Of a DNA stretch of 64,000 nucleotides, positions 26,797 to 36,791 are shown piece by piece. Location of the stretch: assembly GCF_020882015.2 (NCBI RefSeq), contig NZ_CP086555.2, positions 806,001-870,000 of the forward strand. Direction: 5' to 3'. The stretch's first letter is position 1; the number at the start of each line of letters is the position of its first letter. Made by a program: the position numbers and the translations under genes. The stretch comes from Candidatus Borrelia undatumii (GTDB taxonomy: Bacteria > Spirochaetota > Spirochaetia > Borreliales > Borreliaceae). The notes beneath the pieces were generated by a model that was not told the DNA's origin, searched no databases, and saw nothing but the letters and a program-made list of their open reading frames with translations.

Positions 26797-28272
26797 ATGA
26801 ATTTCTTGAAGATTTTTCTTCTTTTGCCTCTAGTAAACTTAAATGCTTTCTTAAGTAAAGGAGATAGGGATGTGTCAAGAATCCTTCTTAATGAGGCTAA
26901 AAGTTTTGCAGGTACTCAAAGAGGGATTGATATGGTGTATGGTTCACTTGATTTTGATTTGAGAAACTCGGATGCTCTTTATGAACTTTCATTGAGGGAT
27001 GATATTGCATTGCTAGATAGAATTTATTTACTAAAGTCTGCGATGGATATTAATAATTTTGAATCTGTTAAATCTAAGGATTTGTATTATCAATATTTTT
27101 CCCTGATTCTACGGCAGAATGAAGATATTTCTAGGAATAGAGAAATTATTGTTCTATACGATAAGCTGGATAGTGATTTAAAGAATGATAGAGATTTGAT
27201 TTATATGAGACTTGAAGCTTCAAGCAGGCTTGGTGATTTTGATGAGAGTTTTGATGAAATTTTAGTAACTTCTTTTGCGGCATATAGTGATGATTTTAAG
27301 TTTTTTAAATGGTTTTTAAAGGAAAATAAATTTTTCCCAAGTCTGTTTAATAAACTAAAATCAAAAGAAGATTCTTTTTTTGATCGTGATAATATTGACT
27401 ACATTTGCAGGAACGTAGAGCTGAATGAATCTAATTCTGTTGCTTTGTTTTCTCTTTTGAAGGCTAGGAGTAAGAAATTAAATGGGGTCCAGAGTATTTA
27501 TTTATTAAAATATAGGCTTTTGACTTCTGATGAGGCTTACTTACACTTTAAGGAAGATCCCCCAAAGACTATAGATGAATACAAGATGTTTTATGAACTA
27601 TTGTCGGATCCTGAGATCAGAAAGGAATTCTTGAGTCATTATCAAAATTTATCTGGTATGTATTTTGTTGACAATAAGAACGGTGCTGCTGTGTTTGATA
27701 GTGGTACTTTGGTAGGCTTTTTTTCAAAAATAGTAGATTATTCTTCGAAATTGAGTAAGGAAGAAGAGTACTTTAATAAAGTTTATTTTAAGAATAAGGC
27801 TCCTGTTTATTATGAAAATAATTTATTTGGTTACAAGATTATCTATTCTGTTTATCCTTATGTAAGCATGATTGAGTTTGATTATTCCGACAAAAAAGAG
27901 ATATATACCTTTGCTTTAAATTCCTTTAAATATGAAATTTTTAATAATTTTATTTATAACGTAGATTATATAGGGATTAATGAATTTTTGATGACTGATG
28001 TTTTAGAAATTTTTCTTCCCAGTATTTTGAATCTAAATCTCAGGAGAGTTTCTGTTGCAAGGTTTAAGGAAAATTTGATAGAGAAGCAAATATTGAGTAA
28101 TAATGAGGTTGTTGAAGTTAGGCGTTATAGAGTTGGTGATTTGATTTCAATTCATAGGAAAGTTAATGGGTCTAGGAAGTTTAACTATGTTGAAATTTAC
28201 GATGGAGGGGAAATAAAAGCTAAAAGGGTTATTCCAGATGATAGTCATGCTGTGTACCGTTATATTGATTAG
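26797..28272 (+). CDS. Exported protein of unknown function
   Basis: I do not recognise this 491-residue protein. It has a signal peptide (about 1-18, leucine-rich, ending near NAF) without a lipobox cysteine, so it is probably periplasmic. The first 250 residues look helical and repetitive in spacing, possibly TPR-like (LYELSLRDDIALLDRIYLL and similar), but no clear repeat could be set. The last 150 residues look beta-rich (repeated YDGG, YRVGD, YVEIY). It follows ftsH by 22 bases and precedes a lipoprotein protease by 16, so a shared transcript is likely. Confidence 0.75.
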   Translation: MNFLKIFLLLPLVNLNAFLSKGDRDVSRILLNEAKSFAGTQRGIDMVYGSLDFDLRNSDALYELSLRDDIALLDRIYLLKSAMDINNFESVKSKDLYYQYFSLILRQNEDISRNREIIVLYDKLDSDLKNDRDLIYMRLEASSRLGDFDESFDEILVTSFAAYSDDFKFFKWFLKENKFFPSLFNKLKSKEDSFFDRDNIDYICRNVELNESNSVALFSLLKARSKKLNGVQSIYLLKYRLLTSDEAYLHFKEDPPKTIDEYKMFYELLSDPEIRKEFLSHYQNLSGMYFVDNKNGAAVFDSGTLVGFFSKIVDYSSKLSKEEEYFNKVYFKNKAPVYYENNLFGYKIIYSVYPYVSMIEFDYSDKKEIYTFALNSFKYEIFNNFIYNVDYIGINEFLMTDVLEIFLPSILNLNLRRVSVARFKENLIEKQILSNNEVVEVRRYRVGDLISIHRKVNGSRKFNYVEIYDGGEIKAKRVIPDDSHAVYRYID

Positions 28273-28288
28273 CTTTTAAGAACTATTA

Positions 28289-29926
28289 ATGCATAAGAAA
28301 TTTTTTCTTGTTATCATGTTAATTTTTTCGTGCAAGTTAATAAGGGAAATAGATGATAAGCAGATTTATTATCTACCATCTGAAAATATAAATAATCATA
28401 TTAAGAATAAGGATTTTGAGATTGCGCTTTCTAGTTTTTATAATCTGAAGAACGGTGGCTTTGAAATTGATCAAGATATTTTAGACTTGAAGGACAAGGC
28501 TTTATCTGGGATTGAGAGCGAATATTTGAGTCTCTATCAAAAAGGAGAGTACGATAAGGCGCTTTATAAGCTTGAAACTTTAAATTCTTTTGGGATTATG
28601 CTTAATGAGAATAAGGAACGACTAATTTTAAGACATCTTGAAAGTGTGGAGCATAGAGATCCAATGCTTGCAAGTTTTTTTGCAAAGCATTATTTGTTTG
28701 ACAATACTTTTGGTTCTTTAAAAGATTTTATTGTTAAGGAAGAATCTCCTTCAAGAAATGTATTACTTAATACATCTGTTTTAACAGTCTGGGTCGATAT
28801 GGGCGCCAAACTGCTAAATGGAAACATGATTCCAAATGTTGCTTTGGGAACAGCTTTTGTTATTGATAAACTTAAAGGCTATGCTTTGACTAATTATCAT
28901 GTAATTAGTTCTCAGGTTGATAAGGATCATAGTGGAGTTTCAAGTCTTTATGTCAGACTTCCCAGGGGTAGGGGAGAGAAGCTCCCTGCAAGGGTGGTTG
29001 CGTATTCTCATGAGATGGATCTGGCTTTAATTGAGGTTGCTTTTAAAGTAGAGAATCAATTTAATTTAAATTACCCTTTAGATATTAATATTGGAGATAA
29101 GATTTATGCAATGGGTTCTCCTATGGGATTTGAGAAGACTATTACATCAGGGATAATATCTGGGAAGAATAGGGATTTATTGCCTGTTGGTGACTCTTAT
29201 CAAATTGATGCTGCTATTAATCAGGGGAATTCTGGTGGCCCTGTGGTAAATGAATCTGGAGAATTTATTGGGATTACATTTGCTGGAATTTTGCATACTC
29301 AAGGTCTTAATTTCGTTATACCTTCAAAATGGGTTTTAAAGGTGTTGCCCTTTATGTATGAGGGGGGGCGCTTAAGAAATCAATGGTTGGGTTTGATATT
29401 TTCTGAAAGTTTAGGAAAATTGGAAGTATCATATGTAGCACCTAATTCTCCTGCAGATATTGGTGGAATAAGAATTGGAGATTCCATCCTTGGTGTTGAT
29501 TCTTTAAAGTTTGAAAGTTTAAGAGAACTTCAGTATTATATCTTACAAAGAAAATCTATGGTAAAAGTTTCTTACACAAGAGATAATAAAAATTATGAAG
29601 TTTATCTTTATCCGCAGGAAAGACCAGAGGATATTATTGAATGTATTTTAAAGTTAGATTCTTTAAAGAATTTAATGGGAGCTTTTTTGGGGTTAGGTTT
29701 GAATTTAGTTTCTCAAAGAAAGTATAGAGTTACTAAAGTGTTTTCCAATAAAATAGGAAGCGAGCTTAATTTTAAGGTAAATGATGAGATTTTTATTTAC
29801 GATTTTAAATATATTAAAAATAAGAGAGTGTTTGTTTTATTGCTTTATACTAAAAAGCTATTTGCGGGGTATTTAGGATCCCCCTTACAGCTTATTATTC
29901 CATTTGATTCTCTTGCATTTGTATGA
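28289..29926 (+). CDS. Trypsin-like serine protease lipoprotein with PDZ-like region
   Basis: 545 residues. The N-terminus ends in a lipobox (LIFS-C, Cys15). Residues about 30-155 are helical, possibly TPR-like. The S1C (HtrA-type) protease domain follows with a complete triad: H204 (TNYHVISS), D244 (EMDLALIEV) and S315 (QGNSGGPVV). After it, about 365-445 resembles a PDZ domain (LEVSYVAPNSPADIGGIRIG). A second PDZ-like segment may lie near 480. It differs from classical DegP/HtrA in the lipid anchor and the N-terminal helical part. Likely a periplasmic or surface quality-control protease; substrates unknown. Confidence 0.85.
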   Translation: MHKKFFLVIMLIFSCKLIREIDDKQIYYLPSENINNHIKNKDFEIALSSFYNLKNGGFEIDQDILDLKDKALSGIESEYLSLYQKGEYDKALYKLETLNSFGIMLNENKERLILRHLESVEHRDPMLASFFAKHYLFDNTFGSLKDFIVKEESPSRNVLLNTSVLTVWVDMGAKLLNGNMIPNVALGTAFVIDKLKGYALTNYHVISSQVDKDHSGVSSLYVRLPRGRGEKLPARVVAYSHEMDLALIEVAFKVENQFNLNYPLDINIGDKIYAMGSPMGFEKTITSGIISGKNRDLLPVGDSYQIDAAINQGNSGGPVVNESGEFIGITFAGILHTQGLNFVIPSKWVLKVLPFMYEGGRLRNQWLGLIFSESLGKLEVSYVAPNSPADIGGIRIGDSILGVDSLKFESLRELQYYILQRKSMVKVSYTRDNKNYEVYLYPQERPEDIIECILKLDSLKNLMGAFLGLGLNLVSQRKYRVTKVFSNKIGSELNFKVNDEIFIYDFKYIKNKRVFVLLLYTKKLFAGYLGSPLQLIIPFDSLAFV

Positions 29927-29950
29927 AAATCTTTTTTAAAGTAGTTGGTG

Positions 29951-31066
29951 ATGAATTTTTATCCGAATTTTGCTAGTGGGGAAAGGGATTCCAGGCTGGA
30001 TAATATGATCTCTGTTAGTCATTTTGATTTTAGAAGTAATCTAAATCTTATGCTTGTAATTGGGCCTATGGGTAGTGGAAAGACAGAATATGCGGCCAGA
30101 ATTTATAAGGACTCTCTTATTATTAAGAGTAAATCTTTAAAAATTTTAGATTCTATAACTAAAGGGAATAGGAATAGAGCTAATGTGTTTTTTATCAGAA
30201 ATATCCTTGATAGGAAAAGGTTTAAAGATTATCCAGAGAATGTTATTCCTTATAGAGGAGGTGTGATTGATAGTATTAGTAACATTGGGTGTTCTAGCAA
30301 CTCTTTTGATGTTGAAAAAATAATAGAGGACAACTTTCAGCATGGGACTTTTATTATCGATGAGGCTTGTTTTTACGAAGAACGCTTGGTTTTTGTTTTA
30401 AATAGGCTCGCCCTAAACCTGGATATTTTATTTGTGTTGCCTACGTTAATTTATAATTTTAGAAAAGAGATTTTTAATAATACTGCTAAACTTTTAATAG
30501 AATACGCGAACAGAATTTGTAGTATTGGTGCTTATTGTGAGCATGATAACTGCATGGATGAATCTTTTTTAACATACAGATATTATTTTTACAGAGGACA
30601 AGAAATAGCTGCTCCTTACTTCGATCCTCTGTTGATTGTTGGTGGAGATGAGATTGTTGAGTCTGCTATTTATCCAAATTATGCTACAAGGTGCGCTAAA
30701 CATCATTATCTCGTGGGTAGAGAATATTTTTTCACGGTTCTTAAGCCTTTTGCATTGCTATATGCTCAAGGTGATAAAGAATCACTTGAAAAAGAAATAT
30801 TGTGTTTAAATAGCGGTAAATGTAGTCCAAACTTTGAAAATTCGCTTTTAATTGAATCTAGAGGTAAAAGCGAGGTTGAAGTTTTAAAGAACTTATTTAA
30901 ACTACCTTTTTTGGCTGAAAGGGCTTTAATTACGCTTGCATTGGAATATAATATCCTCAGTAAGGGTGACTTTAAAGAACTTGTTGACACGTTCTCTCTC
31001 AATAGGGGCTATATTCAAAAAATATTAGCTTCAAAAGAACATAAAGGGAATTTTAATATCACCTAG
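29951..31066 (+). CDS. tdk: Thymidine kinase-like P-loop protein (extended)
   Basis: About 371 residues, nearly twice the usual type II thymidine kinase length (about 190-230). In numbering from an in-frame TTG two codons upstream: Walker A GPMGSGKT at 40-47; DEACF at 139-143 with E140 the expected catalytic base; a changed zinc site with C198, C203, C250 and H253; and the family segment IVGGDE at 231-236. Extra N-terminal (about 30) and C-terminal (about 115) residues match nothing I know. It would phosphorylate thymidine, which fits the neighbouring tmk. The start is uncertain among TTG, GTG and ATG at 29945-29951. Confidence 0.78.
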   Translation: MNFYPNFASGERDSRLDNMISVSHFDFRSNLNLMLVIGPMGSGKTEYAARIYKDSLIIKSKSLKILDSITKGNRNRANVFFIRNILDRKRFKDYPENVIPYRGGVIDSISNIGCSSNSFDVEKIIEDNFQHGTFIIDEACFYEERLVFVLNRLALNLDILFVLPTLIYNFRKEIFNNTAKLLIEYANRICSIGAYCEHDNCMDESFLTYRYYFYRGQEIAAPYFDPLLIVGGDEIVESAIYPNYATRCAKHHYLVGREYFFTVLKPFALLYAQGDKESLEKEILCLNSGKCSPNFENSLLIESRGKSEVEVLKNLFKLPFLAERALITLALEYNILSKGDFKELVDTFSLNRGYIQKILASKEHKGNFNIT

Positions 31067-31680
31067 TAGTAATTTGGTCTTGATTTGAAGAAATTCTTTG
31101 TTTTTTCAATCCGCAACAGTTCTTTTTTAATTATGTCGTGGTAGTCAAGTTTTTTAGTTTCAATTCTGTGATGCTCTTCTTCCCAGTTTGTTATCCCATC
31201 ACCTTGTATTTTGATAGATTTATATTTTTTTAGCTCTTTATGGAGTTTTAAAGCATCTTCGTAATAAGCGACAGATATTTTGTAAAAATTAGTGGCTTTA
31301 TTTAAGTTTTCAAGAATTCCATCCTTTTTTGGGGTTTTATAAAAATGAACATATCTTGTGTCAAATAAGTCACCCAAATGCAGATATTGCTTAACAAGAA
31401 GTAGGTTTACGTGCATTTTAAATAAGAGTTTGTATTTTTCCCATTCTTCTCTTGTTTCCACTTTTGCTAGAGAGTATATTGGATTTCCGAATGGAGACTT
31501 TAGCGCATTTTTTAAAAAGAATATATTCCTTTTAAAATTTTGGGGTTTGTTTTTCATTTGTGTGTTAAGTATGACATACCACTGTTCGGCGTAGAAAAAT
31601 TTTGATGATGCATTCGCACTGACCGTAAAGAACATTAAAAATATAAATAAGCTTAAGGTGAAAAAACTTTTGTAATACAT
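31063..31680 (-). CDS. Exported protein of unknown function
   Basis: 205 residues, no recognised domain. A signal peptide (about 1-24, ending ANASS) directs it out. The mature part is lysine-rich and mainly helical, with paired helices (LLLVKQYLHLGDLFD, then YKISVAYYEDALKLHKELKK) that could be TPR-like. It ends convergently with the thymidine-kinase-like gene, overlapping by 4 bases, and lies 26 bases downstream of tmk on the same strand. Confidence 0.75.
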   Translation of the reverse strand: MYYKSFFTLSLFIFLMFFTVSANASSKFFYAEQWYVILNTQMKNKPQNFKRNIFFLKNALKSPFGNPIYSLAKVETREEWEKYKLLFKMHVNLLLVKQYLHLGDLFDTRYVHFYKTPKKDGILENLNKATNFYKISVAYYEDALKLHKELKKYKSIKIQGDGITNWEEEHHRIETKKLDYHDIIKKELLRIEKTKNFFKSRPNYY

Positions 31681-31706
31681 TCCTGATTCCTTTCTTTTTA
31701 ATTATA

Positions 31707-32315
31707 TTAAAATTTGATCAAATTAAAGATTTTTCTCGCACCTATTTCCAAGTCTTCTTCGTTTAAATTTTTAATGTACACTATATCAAGGAGTTGCTCA
31801 AAATCTTTAAGTAATTCTGTGTATCTAAAATTGATATTTTTAAGATTTTTTGCTTCAAGCTCAAAGAGGTCAGGTTGTCTTCTATTTTTTTGAATACGTT
31901 TATATGCAATCCTAGGATCTGTTTGTATGAAGAAAAGTATTTCAGGAAGTGGAAAATCTTTGTTTAGTTCGCGTCCCAATTCTCCTTGGTATGCTATGGA
32001 TGAGAATAAATATCTATCAGTTATTACTTTTATTCTAGATTTTTTTAATATTTTGATTATTCCGTTTTTTGGATTGTACAAATGTTCATATCTATCTGCG
32101 GCATACAGGTAAGCCAATGATGCCTCTTTCATGGGATTTTTAAAAGTGGTTAATTGTTTCCTGATAAACTCGCCAACAACTCCTTCTGAGGGTTCTTTTG
32201 TGAAGTAGTATTTTAGTTCATTATTACAAAGTCTTTGTAATCTTTGGATTATGGTTGTTTTCCCGCTCCCATCGATACCTTCTATACAATAGAAATTTTT
32301 TAGAACCTCATCCAC
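31707..32315 (-). CDS. tmk: Thymidylate kinase
   Basis: 202 residues. It phosphorylates dTMP to dTDP. The P-loop EGIDGSGKT ends at residue 20; the TMP-binding DRYLFSSIAYQG and a lid segment with RRQPDLFE follow. The length is normal. It is divergent from tamB, with 67 bases and an AT-rich promoter region between. The pairing with a thymidine kinase gene within 2 kb makes a salvage pair. Confidence 0.94.
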   Translation of the reverse strand: MDEVLKNFYCIEGIDGSGKTTIIQRLQRLCNNELKYYFTKEPSEGVVGEFIRKQLTTFKNPMKEASLAYLYAADRYEHLYNPKNGIIKILKKSRIKVITDRYLFSSIAYQGELGRELNKDFPLPEILFFIQTDPRIAYKRIQKNRRQPDLFELEAKNLKNINFRYTELLKDFEQLLDIVYIKNLNEEDLEIGARKIFNLIKF

Positions 32316-32358
32316 AAATGTTTATCTCCCTTTTTGAGCAACTAGATATCGGTGAACT

Positions 32359-32368
32359 ATTATATAAT
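32359..32368 (+). promoter_or_regulatory. Palindromic -10 region between tmk and tamB
   Basis: ATTATATAAT reads as TATAAT on both strands. On the minus strand a 4-of-6 -35 (TTCATA) sits 17 bases upstream at 32382-32387; on the plus strand no clear -35 is seen. For tamB the -10 ends only 14 bases before the ATG. Confidence 0.4.
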
Positions 32369-32382
32369 ATACGCATAAATAT

Positions 32383-35300
32383 ATGAATTTGTTTTTTTTA
32401 AGAAGTAGGGTTCCTTTAGCATTTTTTTGCTCAGTTTTGGCCTTTGTATTGATTCTTGTAGTTTTTGTTTTATTTATTCAAGTTCAGGTTTATTCTGCAA
32501 GATATTTGGTCATAAGCTATCTTGAATCTAAATCGGGATTTAAAATAAAATATGGTCGAATTGCGCCCTATTTTTTCTCTTCAATAAAAGTAGATAATTT
32601 GGAATTGAGTTTAAATGACCAAGATAAAGTACTAATGAGTACGGTTAAGATAAATTTGGACTTGTTTAAGCTAATATTAGGAGATAAAAACATTATTTTA
32701 AATATTTTTATTGAAGGTAGTACCCTAAACTTTGATATAAATGATTTAAGCTTTTTGAAACCCGCAGGTGCAGGGTTTACTAGGTTTGAATTAAATGATG
32801 ATAAATACAACAGCCATGCAATCGTTGGTAAAATTTCTGATTATCTAGATAGGCTTCATATCAATTTAGAAGATATCAATATTAAGCTTAAATTAGGCTC
32901 AAACAAATTCCTAGAATTTAAAGTCAAAAGTTTTGCATTAAAAACCATCGATGATGATTTTTTATTTAGATCCATCATCGATTTTAATTCCTTTTCGGAT
33001 TTTAGGGAAAATGTTGGTAATGAGAGTTCTTTAAGTTCTACGTTTTATCTTGAGGGTAAGTTTAAAAAGGATCTTGAAGATGGGTATGTTAATGTCAGTT
33101 TTTTAGAATTTAATGCAAATTATTTTTCTCTACTTGAGCAGGGCTTTCAAATAAATTATTCAAAAGGGAATCTTGAGGTTTTCAATCTCAGAAGGGAAAA
33201 TTTAGATTTTAATTTAAGCTATGATGTTAATAAAAATTTTTTAAGATTGGATGCTTTATTTTTCGATATCAATCTTTTAAATTGGATAAGACTTAATGAA
33301 GATTTTAACGAGTATAAAGATTATTTTGACATAGCTTTGAATGGTCAATTGGCATTTTCTTATGATTTTCAAGATGAGGATTTAAGGTATTCGTTTTTAC
33401 TAAATTCATCCTCAAAAGACAGTACAATAAATAAAGAGATCCAAGGAATAAGAGTACAACTTAAAGGTAATGATAGAGTTGTAAAAATACAAAATGCCTT
33501 TTTGAAACTTAAGAGAGGTTTTATCAACTATAAGGGTTACTATTCTTTGAAAGATTTATTGCCAGTAGGAAGGCTTGATTTTAGATCTGCAAGAGTACTG
33601 AATTTTAAAGATCTTAATGGGTATTTAGATTTTGGTAAAGACAATAAAAGTTTTTTGGTAAAATCTGATGATTTTAGAATTGGTAGACTGGAAGTTCAAA
33701 ATTTGAGCTTTAAAACTCTTTTCGAGCAAGATAAAACTCACGTTAACTATTTGCTAAATTTTAAAAACAATAGATCTATGGTTCTACTACAAGGAGATTT
33801 TGATAAGGAAAATTTGAGTTTTAATTTAGGTGTTAAAGAATTTCCTTTGCTTTTCTTAAATGATGTCCTCCCAGAATCTATGATTACTAAATTTATTCCC
33901 GAACATTTATTATCTGGTAAGTATTTTAACCTAGATTCAGATTTTTATTTAAACACCTCAAGTCATGATAAGTCCAGGCTGAATGGTCTTAATTTTTCTA
34001 TCTATTCAAAGTTAGATGATTTTAATTTGATGTTTAATGCTGTTGGAGAAAAAGGTATTTATAAGATAAGGAATTTCACTTACAAGAGTGACGATTTTAT
34101 CGTAAATTCTGTTTTTTTAATACATTTGCTTGATGACAGACTAAAGATTACTACGGATTTTAGTTACTTGAGTAAGAACTATCCTCTTTATATCGAGTTT
34201 AATTTTAAGGATAGGAACGTTAATCTTGAATTTTCACCTGGGGCGAAAGCCAATTTAAATTATGCTAATTCTATGATAATCTACTCCTTAAACATTGGTG
34301 ATTTCCGTTTTCATAATAAAGAATCTGACATTTTGTTAAATATTAGTTCTTATGGGAATTATGACCAAACAAATGATGATTTAAGTGTTACAATCAACAA
34401 ATTTAGATTGGATAAGATTTCTGACAATCCGGCTTATAACCTTAATATGAGCTTTAATGGTTTATATAAGAATAAAGAAGTTAATATTTCAAATATTAGA
34501 TTTGTGAATAAGTACTCAAATTTACAAGGACAGGGTCGTTTTAGCTTAAATGATAAACTTAGAGGTGAGATAAACTTATTTTCAAATGAGACTACAGAGC
34601 GTTATTTTTTAGGAGTTAATTCTAACGAGGATGGCAATTATGTTTTGGGAAGGTTTCAGGGTTTAGATTTTGATAATTTTAAGTTTTTATCTTTCTTGAA
34701 TGGGAAAGCCAATGGCAATTTTATCCTTAATTTTAAGGAAAATGATTTATTCAATTATTCTCTTAGTGCACACCTTGAAACAGATGGAATGTCTTTAATG
34801 GGCATTCCTACTTATTTTTCTTTTAAGTTAGGGTTGGTCGATAATAATTTTAATATCTATAACATAAAAGCAAAGCAGAATGAGAGAGAAATTCTTGCAG
34901 GTAGTTTTAGATATGATATTAAAAATTCTATTGGAGTTTCTAATTTAAATATTAATAGTGATCTTTTCTCTTCAAGAGTTGACGCAAGTTTTCAAAAATT
35001 TGAGAATAAAGACGAAGAAGAACTTGGTGTTTTAAAGGGAGAGACCGATGGAGAGGTTTCTTTCAGGGACGTAATGTACAAAGGTAATAATCTTTCTAAT
35101 ATTACGATTGAATTTAGAAATAATCTTGAAGAATTTAGTGCAGCATCAATTGAATATGACCTTATTAATGTTTTATATGAATATGTTGATGGTAATTTTA
35201 ATGTTAGGATTGGTGATTATTTGCCCCTCAGTTTTAAAGCATCGGGTAAGATTTTAAAGAATAAAGTTAATGGGATTGTCCAAGACATTAAGTTTAATTC

Positions 35301-36774
35301 AGAGTTAATTACAAAAGATTTCCTAGGCTCAGAAGCTCTTTTTAATATTGAGGAGCATTTTGTTTTGCATGATATTAATTTGGGAGGGGAGCTGAGTATT
35401 GATGGTGATCTGTATAATCCAAATCTTAATGGAGAGATTAACGTATTAAATGGATCAATTAGTACTGAATATTTGAAATCTTCTAGACAGCATGGGAAGA
35501 GCAGAATTTTGGAATTAGTTAACGTCCCAATCCTGATTCAGGACAATAGGATAGTTTTAGATAATAGTTTTAATTTAGGCTATTATTCTGATGTTAATGT
35601 TTCTGCTAGTCTTAACGTTAATTTTTTAAGTGACACCATTGTTGATTATTATAAGATAGACATTGATGTTCCTAGCGGTTCTGGAGTCCCTATTAAATTT
35701 GATAAGGTAACCATAAATTTTATTGGTTATGTCTCGGGTAGTTTTTTTATTGAAGGTAATGTCGAAGAGATTGTGTTTAGTGGAGATTTAAGTATTTCAA
35801 ACTCTTGGGTTTACTTGCTCGAAAATTCAATTTTTGATTTTTTAATGGATCCTTTTAAGAGAAAAAAGGGATCTAAACTAGCAGACATTGATTTTAAAGA
35901 TTTTGCCATTGTTACAGATCTTAAAATAAACTTTGATAGCAATGTTGCTTTTCATTGGCCGGATAATAAGATTTCATTTTTAAATGTTACTGTTGCTAAA
36001 GGCAATGAGCTTGCAATTAAGTCTGATACTAGAACGGATGATTTTATACTTAAGGGAGATTTAAATATAGCAAGTGGTTCCGTTAATTATAATAACAAGA
36101 AATTTGTATTCAAAAGTAGTTCATATATCTCTTTTAATGAGAATAAGACTAAATTTGATCCATGGGTAAGAATTGAAGCAACAAATACAATTAAAGACGG
36201 TAGTGAGAAATTGCTTGTAACTATGGGTATGGATGGTCCTTTAAGCTTGTGGGATTTTAAGTTTATATCTTACCCTGTTCGAACGGAGCAAGAGATAAAA
36301 TACCTTCTGTCAAGTTCAATAATTGGAGGTGAGCGTGGATTGCAATCCGCGGGTACCAACACGGCCGAGATTGCAATTGGATTAGCTAATGATATTCTTG
36401 TGGATTTGGTAGTACAGCCTATTGAAGATTATGTGCGTTCCGTATTAAAATTAGACCTGTTGAGTATAAAGACGGATATATTGAGGAATGTTGTTGGTGT
36501 CTCGGGGAACCCAACTTTTGCAAGTTTTCTTGATAATACGAGTGTTGAGGTGGGTAAGTATTTTACTAATGGTGTTTTCGGTAAAGCGGGTTTTGGTTTC
36601 TTAAAAGAGCAAGTGAATCTATTCACTCAGAATTTAAATTTTAGCGTCAATTTTGGTATTGAGCTTGATTCGCCGTTTTTCTTCGTTGACTATGTTTTCG
36701 ATTATGATTTCACGAAAAATGGGCTGTACGGTATAGGAAATAATATATCTATTTCTTGGAAATTTAAGTATTAG
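32383..36774 (+). CDS. tamB: TamB-like inner-membrane/periplasm-spanning protein
   Basis: 1463 residues. One N-terminal membrane helix (about 13-35) anchors a very long beta-rich, asparagine- and aspartate-rich body; the last 300 residues carry the TamB (DUF490) domain, including NISISWKFKY at the end. TamB-like proteins form a long groove that carries lipids or helps outer-membrane protein assembly. In Borrelia TamB is known to interact with BamA, encoded 18 bases downstream; there is no TamA. No ribosome site precedes the ATG. Confidence 0.9.
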   Translation: MNLFFLRSRVPLAFFCSVLAFVLILVVFVLFIQVQVYSARYLVISYLESKSGFKIKYGRIAPYFFSSIKVDNLELSLNDQDKVLMSTVKINLDLFKLILGDKNIILNIFIEGSTLNFDINDLSFLKPAGAGFTRFELNDDKYNSHAIVGKISDYLDRLHINLEDINIKLKLGSNKFLEFKVKSFALKTIDDDFLFRSIIDFNSFSDFRENVGNESSLSSTFYLEGKFKKDLEDGYVNVSFLEFNANYFSLLEQGFQINYSKGNLEVFNLRRENLDFNLSYDVNKNFLRLDALFFDINLLNWIRLNEDFNEYKDYFDIALNGQLAFSYDFQDEDLRYSFLLNSSSKDSTINKEIQGIRVQLKGNDRVVKIQNAFLKLKRGFINYKGYYSLKDLLPVGRLDFRSARVLNFKDLNGYLDFGKDNKSFLVKSDDFRIGRLEVQNLSFKTLFEQDKTHVNYLLNFKNNRSMVLLQGDFDKENLSFNLGVKEFPLLFLNDVLPESMITKFIPEHLLSGKYFNLDSDFYLNTSSHDKSRLNGLNFSIYSKLDDFNLMFNAVGEKGIYKIRNFTYKSDDFIVNSVFLIHLLDDRLKITTDFSYLSKNYPLYIEFNFKDRNVNLEFSPGAKANLNYANSMIIYSLNIGDFRFHNKESDILLNISSYGNYDQTNDDLSVTINKFRLDKISDNPAYNLNMSFNGLYKNKEVNISNIRFVNKYSNLQGQGRFSLNDKLRGEINLFSNETTERYFLGVNSNEDGNYVLGRFQGLDFDNFKFLSFLNGKANGNFILNFKENDLFNYSLSAHLETDGMSLMGIPTYFSFKLGLVDNNFNIYNIKAKQNEREILAGSFRYDIKNSIGVSNLNINSDLFSSRVDASFQKFENKDEEELGVLKGETDGEVSFRDVMYKGNNLSNITIEFRNNLEEFSAASIEYDLINVLYEYVDGNFNVRIGDYLPLSFKASGKILKNKVNGIVQDIKFNSELITKDFLGSEALFNIEEHFVLHDINLGGELSIDGDLYNPNLNGEINVLNGSISTEYLKSSRQHGKSRILELVNVPILIQDNRIVLDNSFNLGYYSDVNVSASLNVNFLSDTIVDYYKIDIDVPSGSGVPIKFDKVTINFIGYVSGSFFIEGNVEEIVFSGDLSISNSWVYLLENSIFDFLMDPFKRKKGSKLADIDFKDFAIVTDLKINFDSNVAFHWPDNKISFLNVTVAKGNELAIKSDTRTDDFILKGDLNIASGSVNYNNKKFVFKSSSYISFNENKTKFDPWVRIEATNTIKDGSEKLLVTMGMDGPLSLWDFKFISYPVRTEQEIKYLLSSSIIGGERGLQSAGTNTAEIAIGLANDILVDLVVQPIEDYVRSVLKLDLLSIKTDILRNVVGVSGNPTFASFLDNTSVEVGKYFTNGVFGKAGFGFLKEQVNLFTQNLNFSVNFGIELDSPFFFVDYVFDYDFTKNGLYGIGNNISISWKFKY

Positions 36775-36791
36775 GGACTAAGGGGTTTTAG

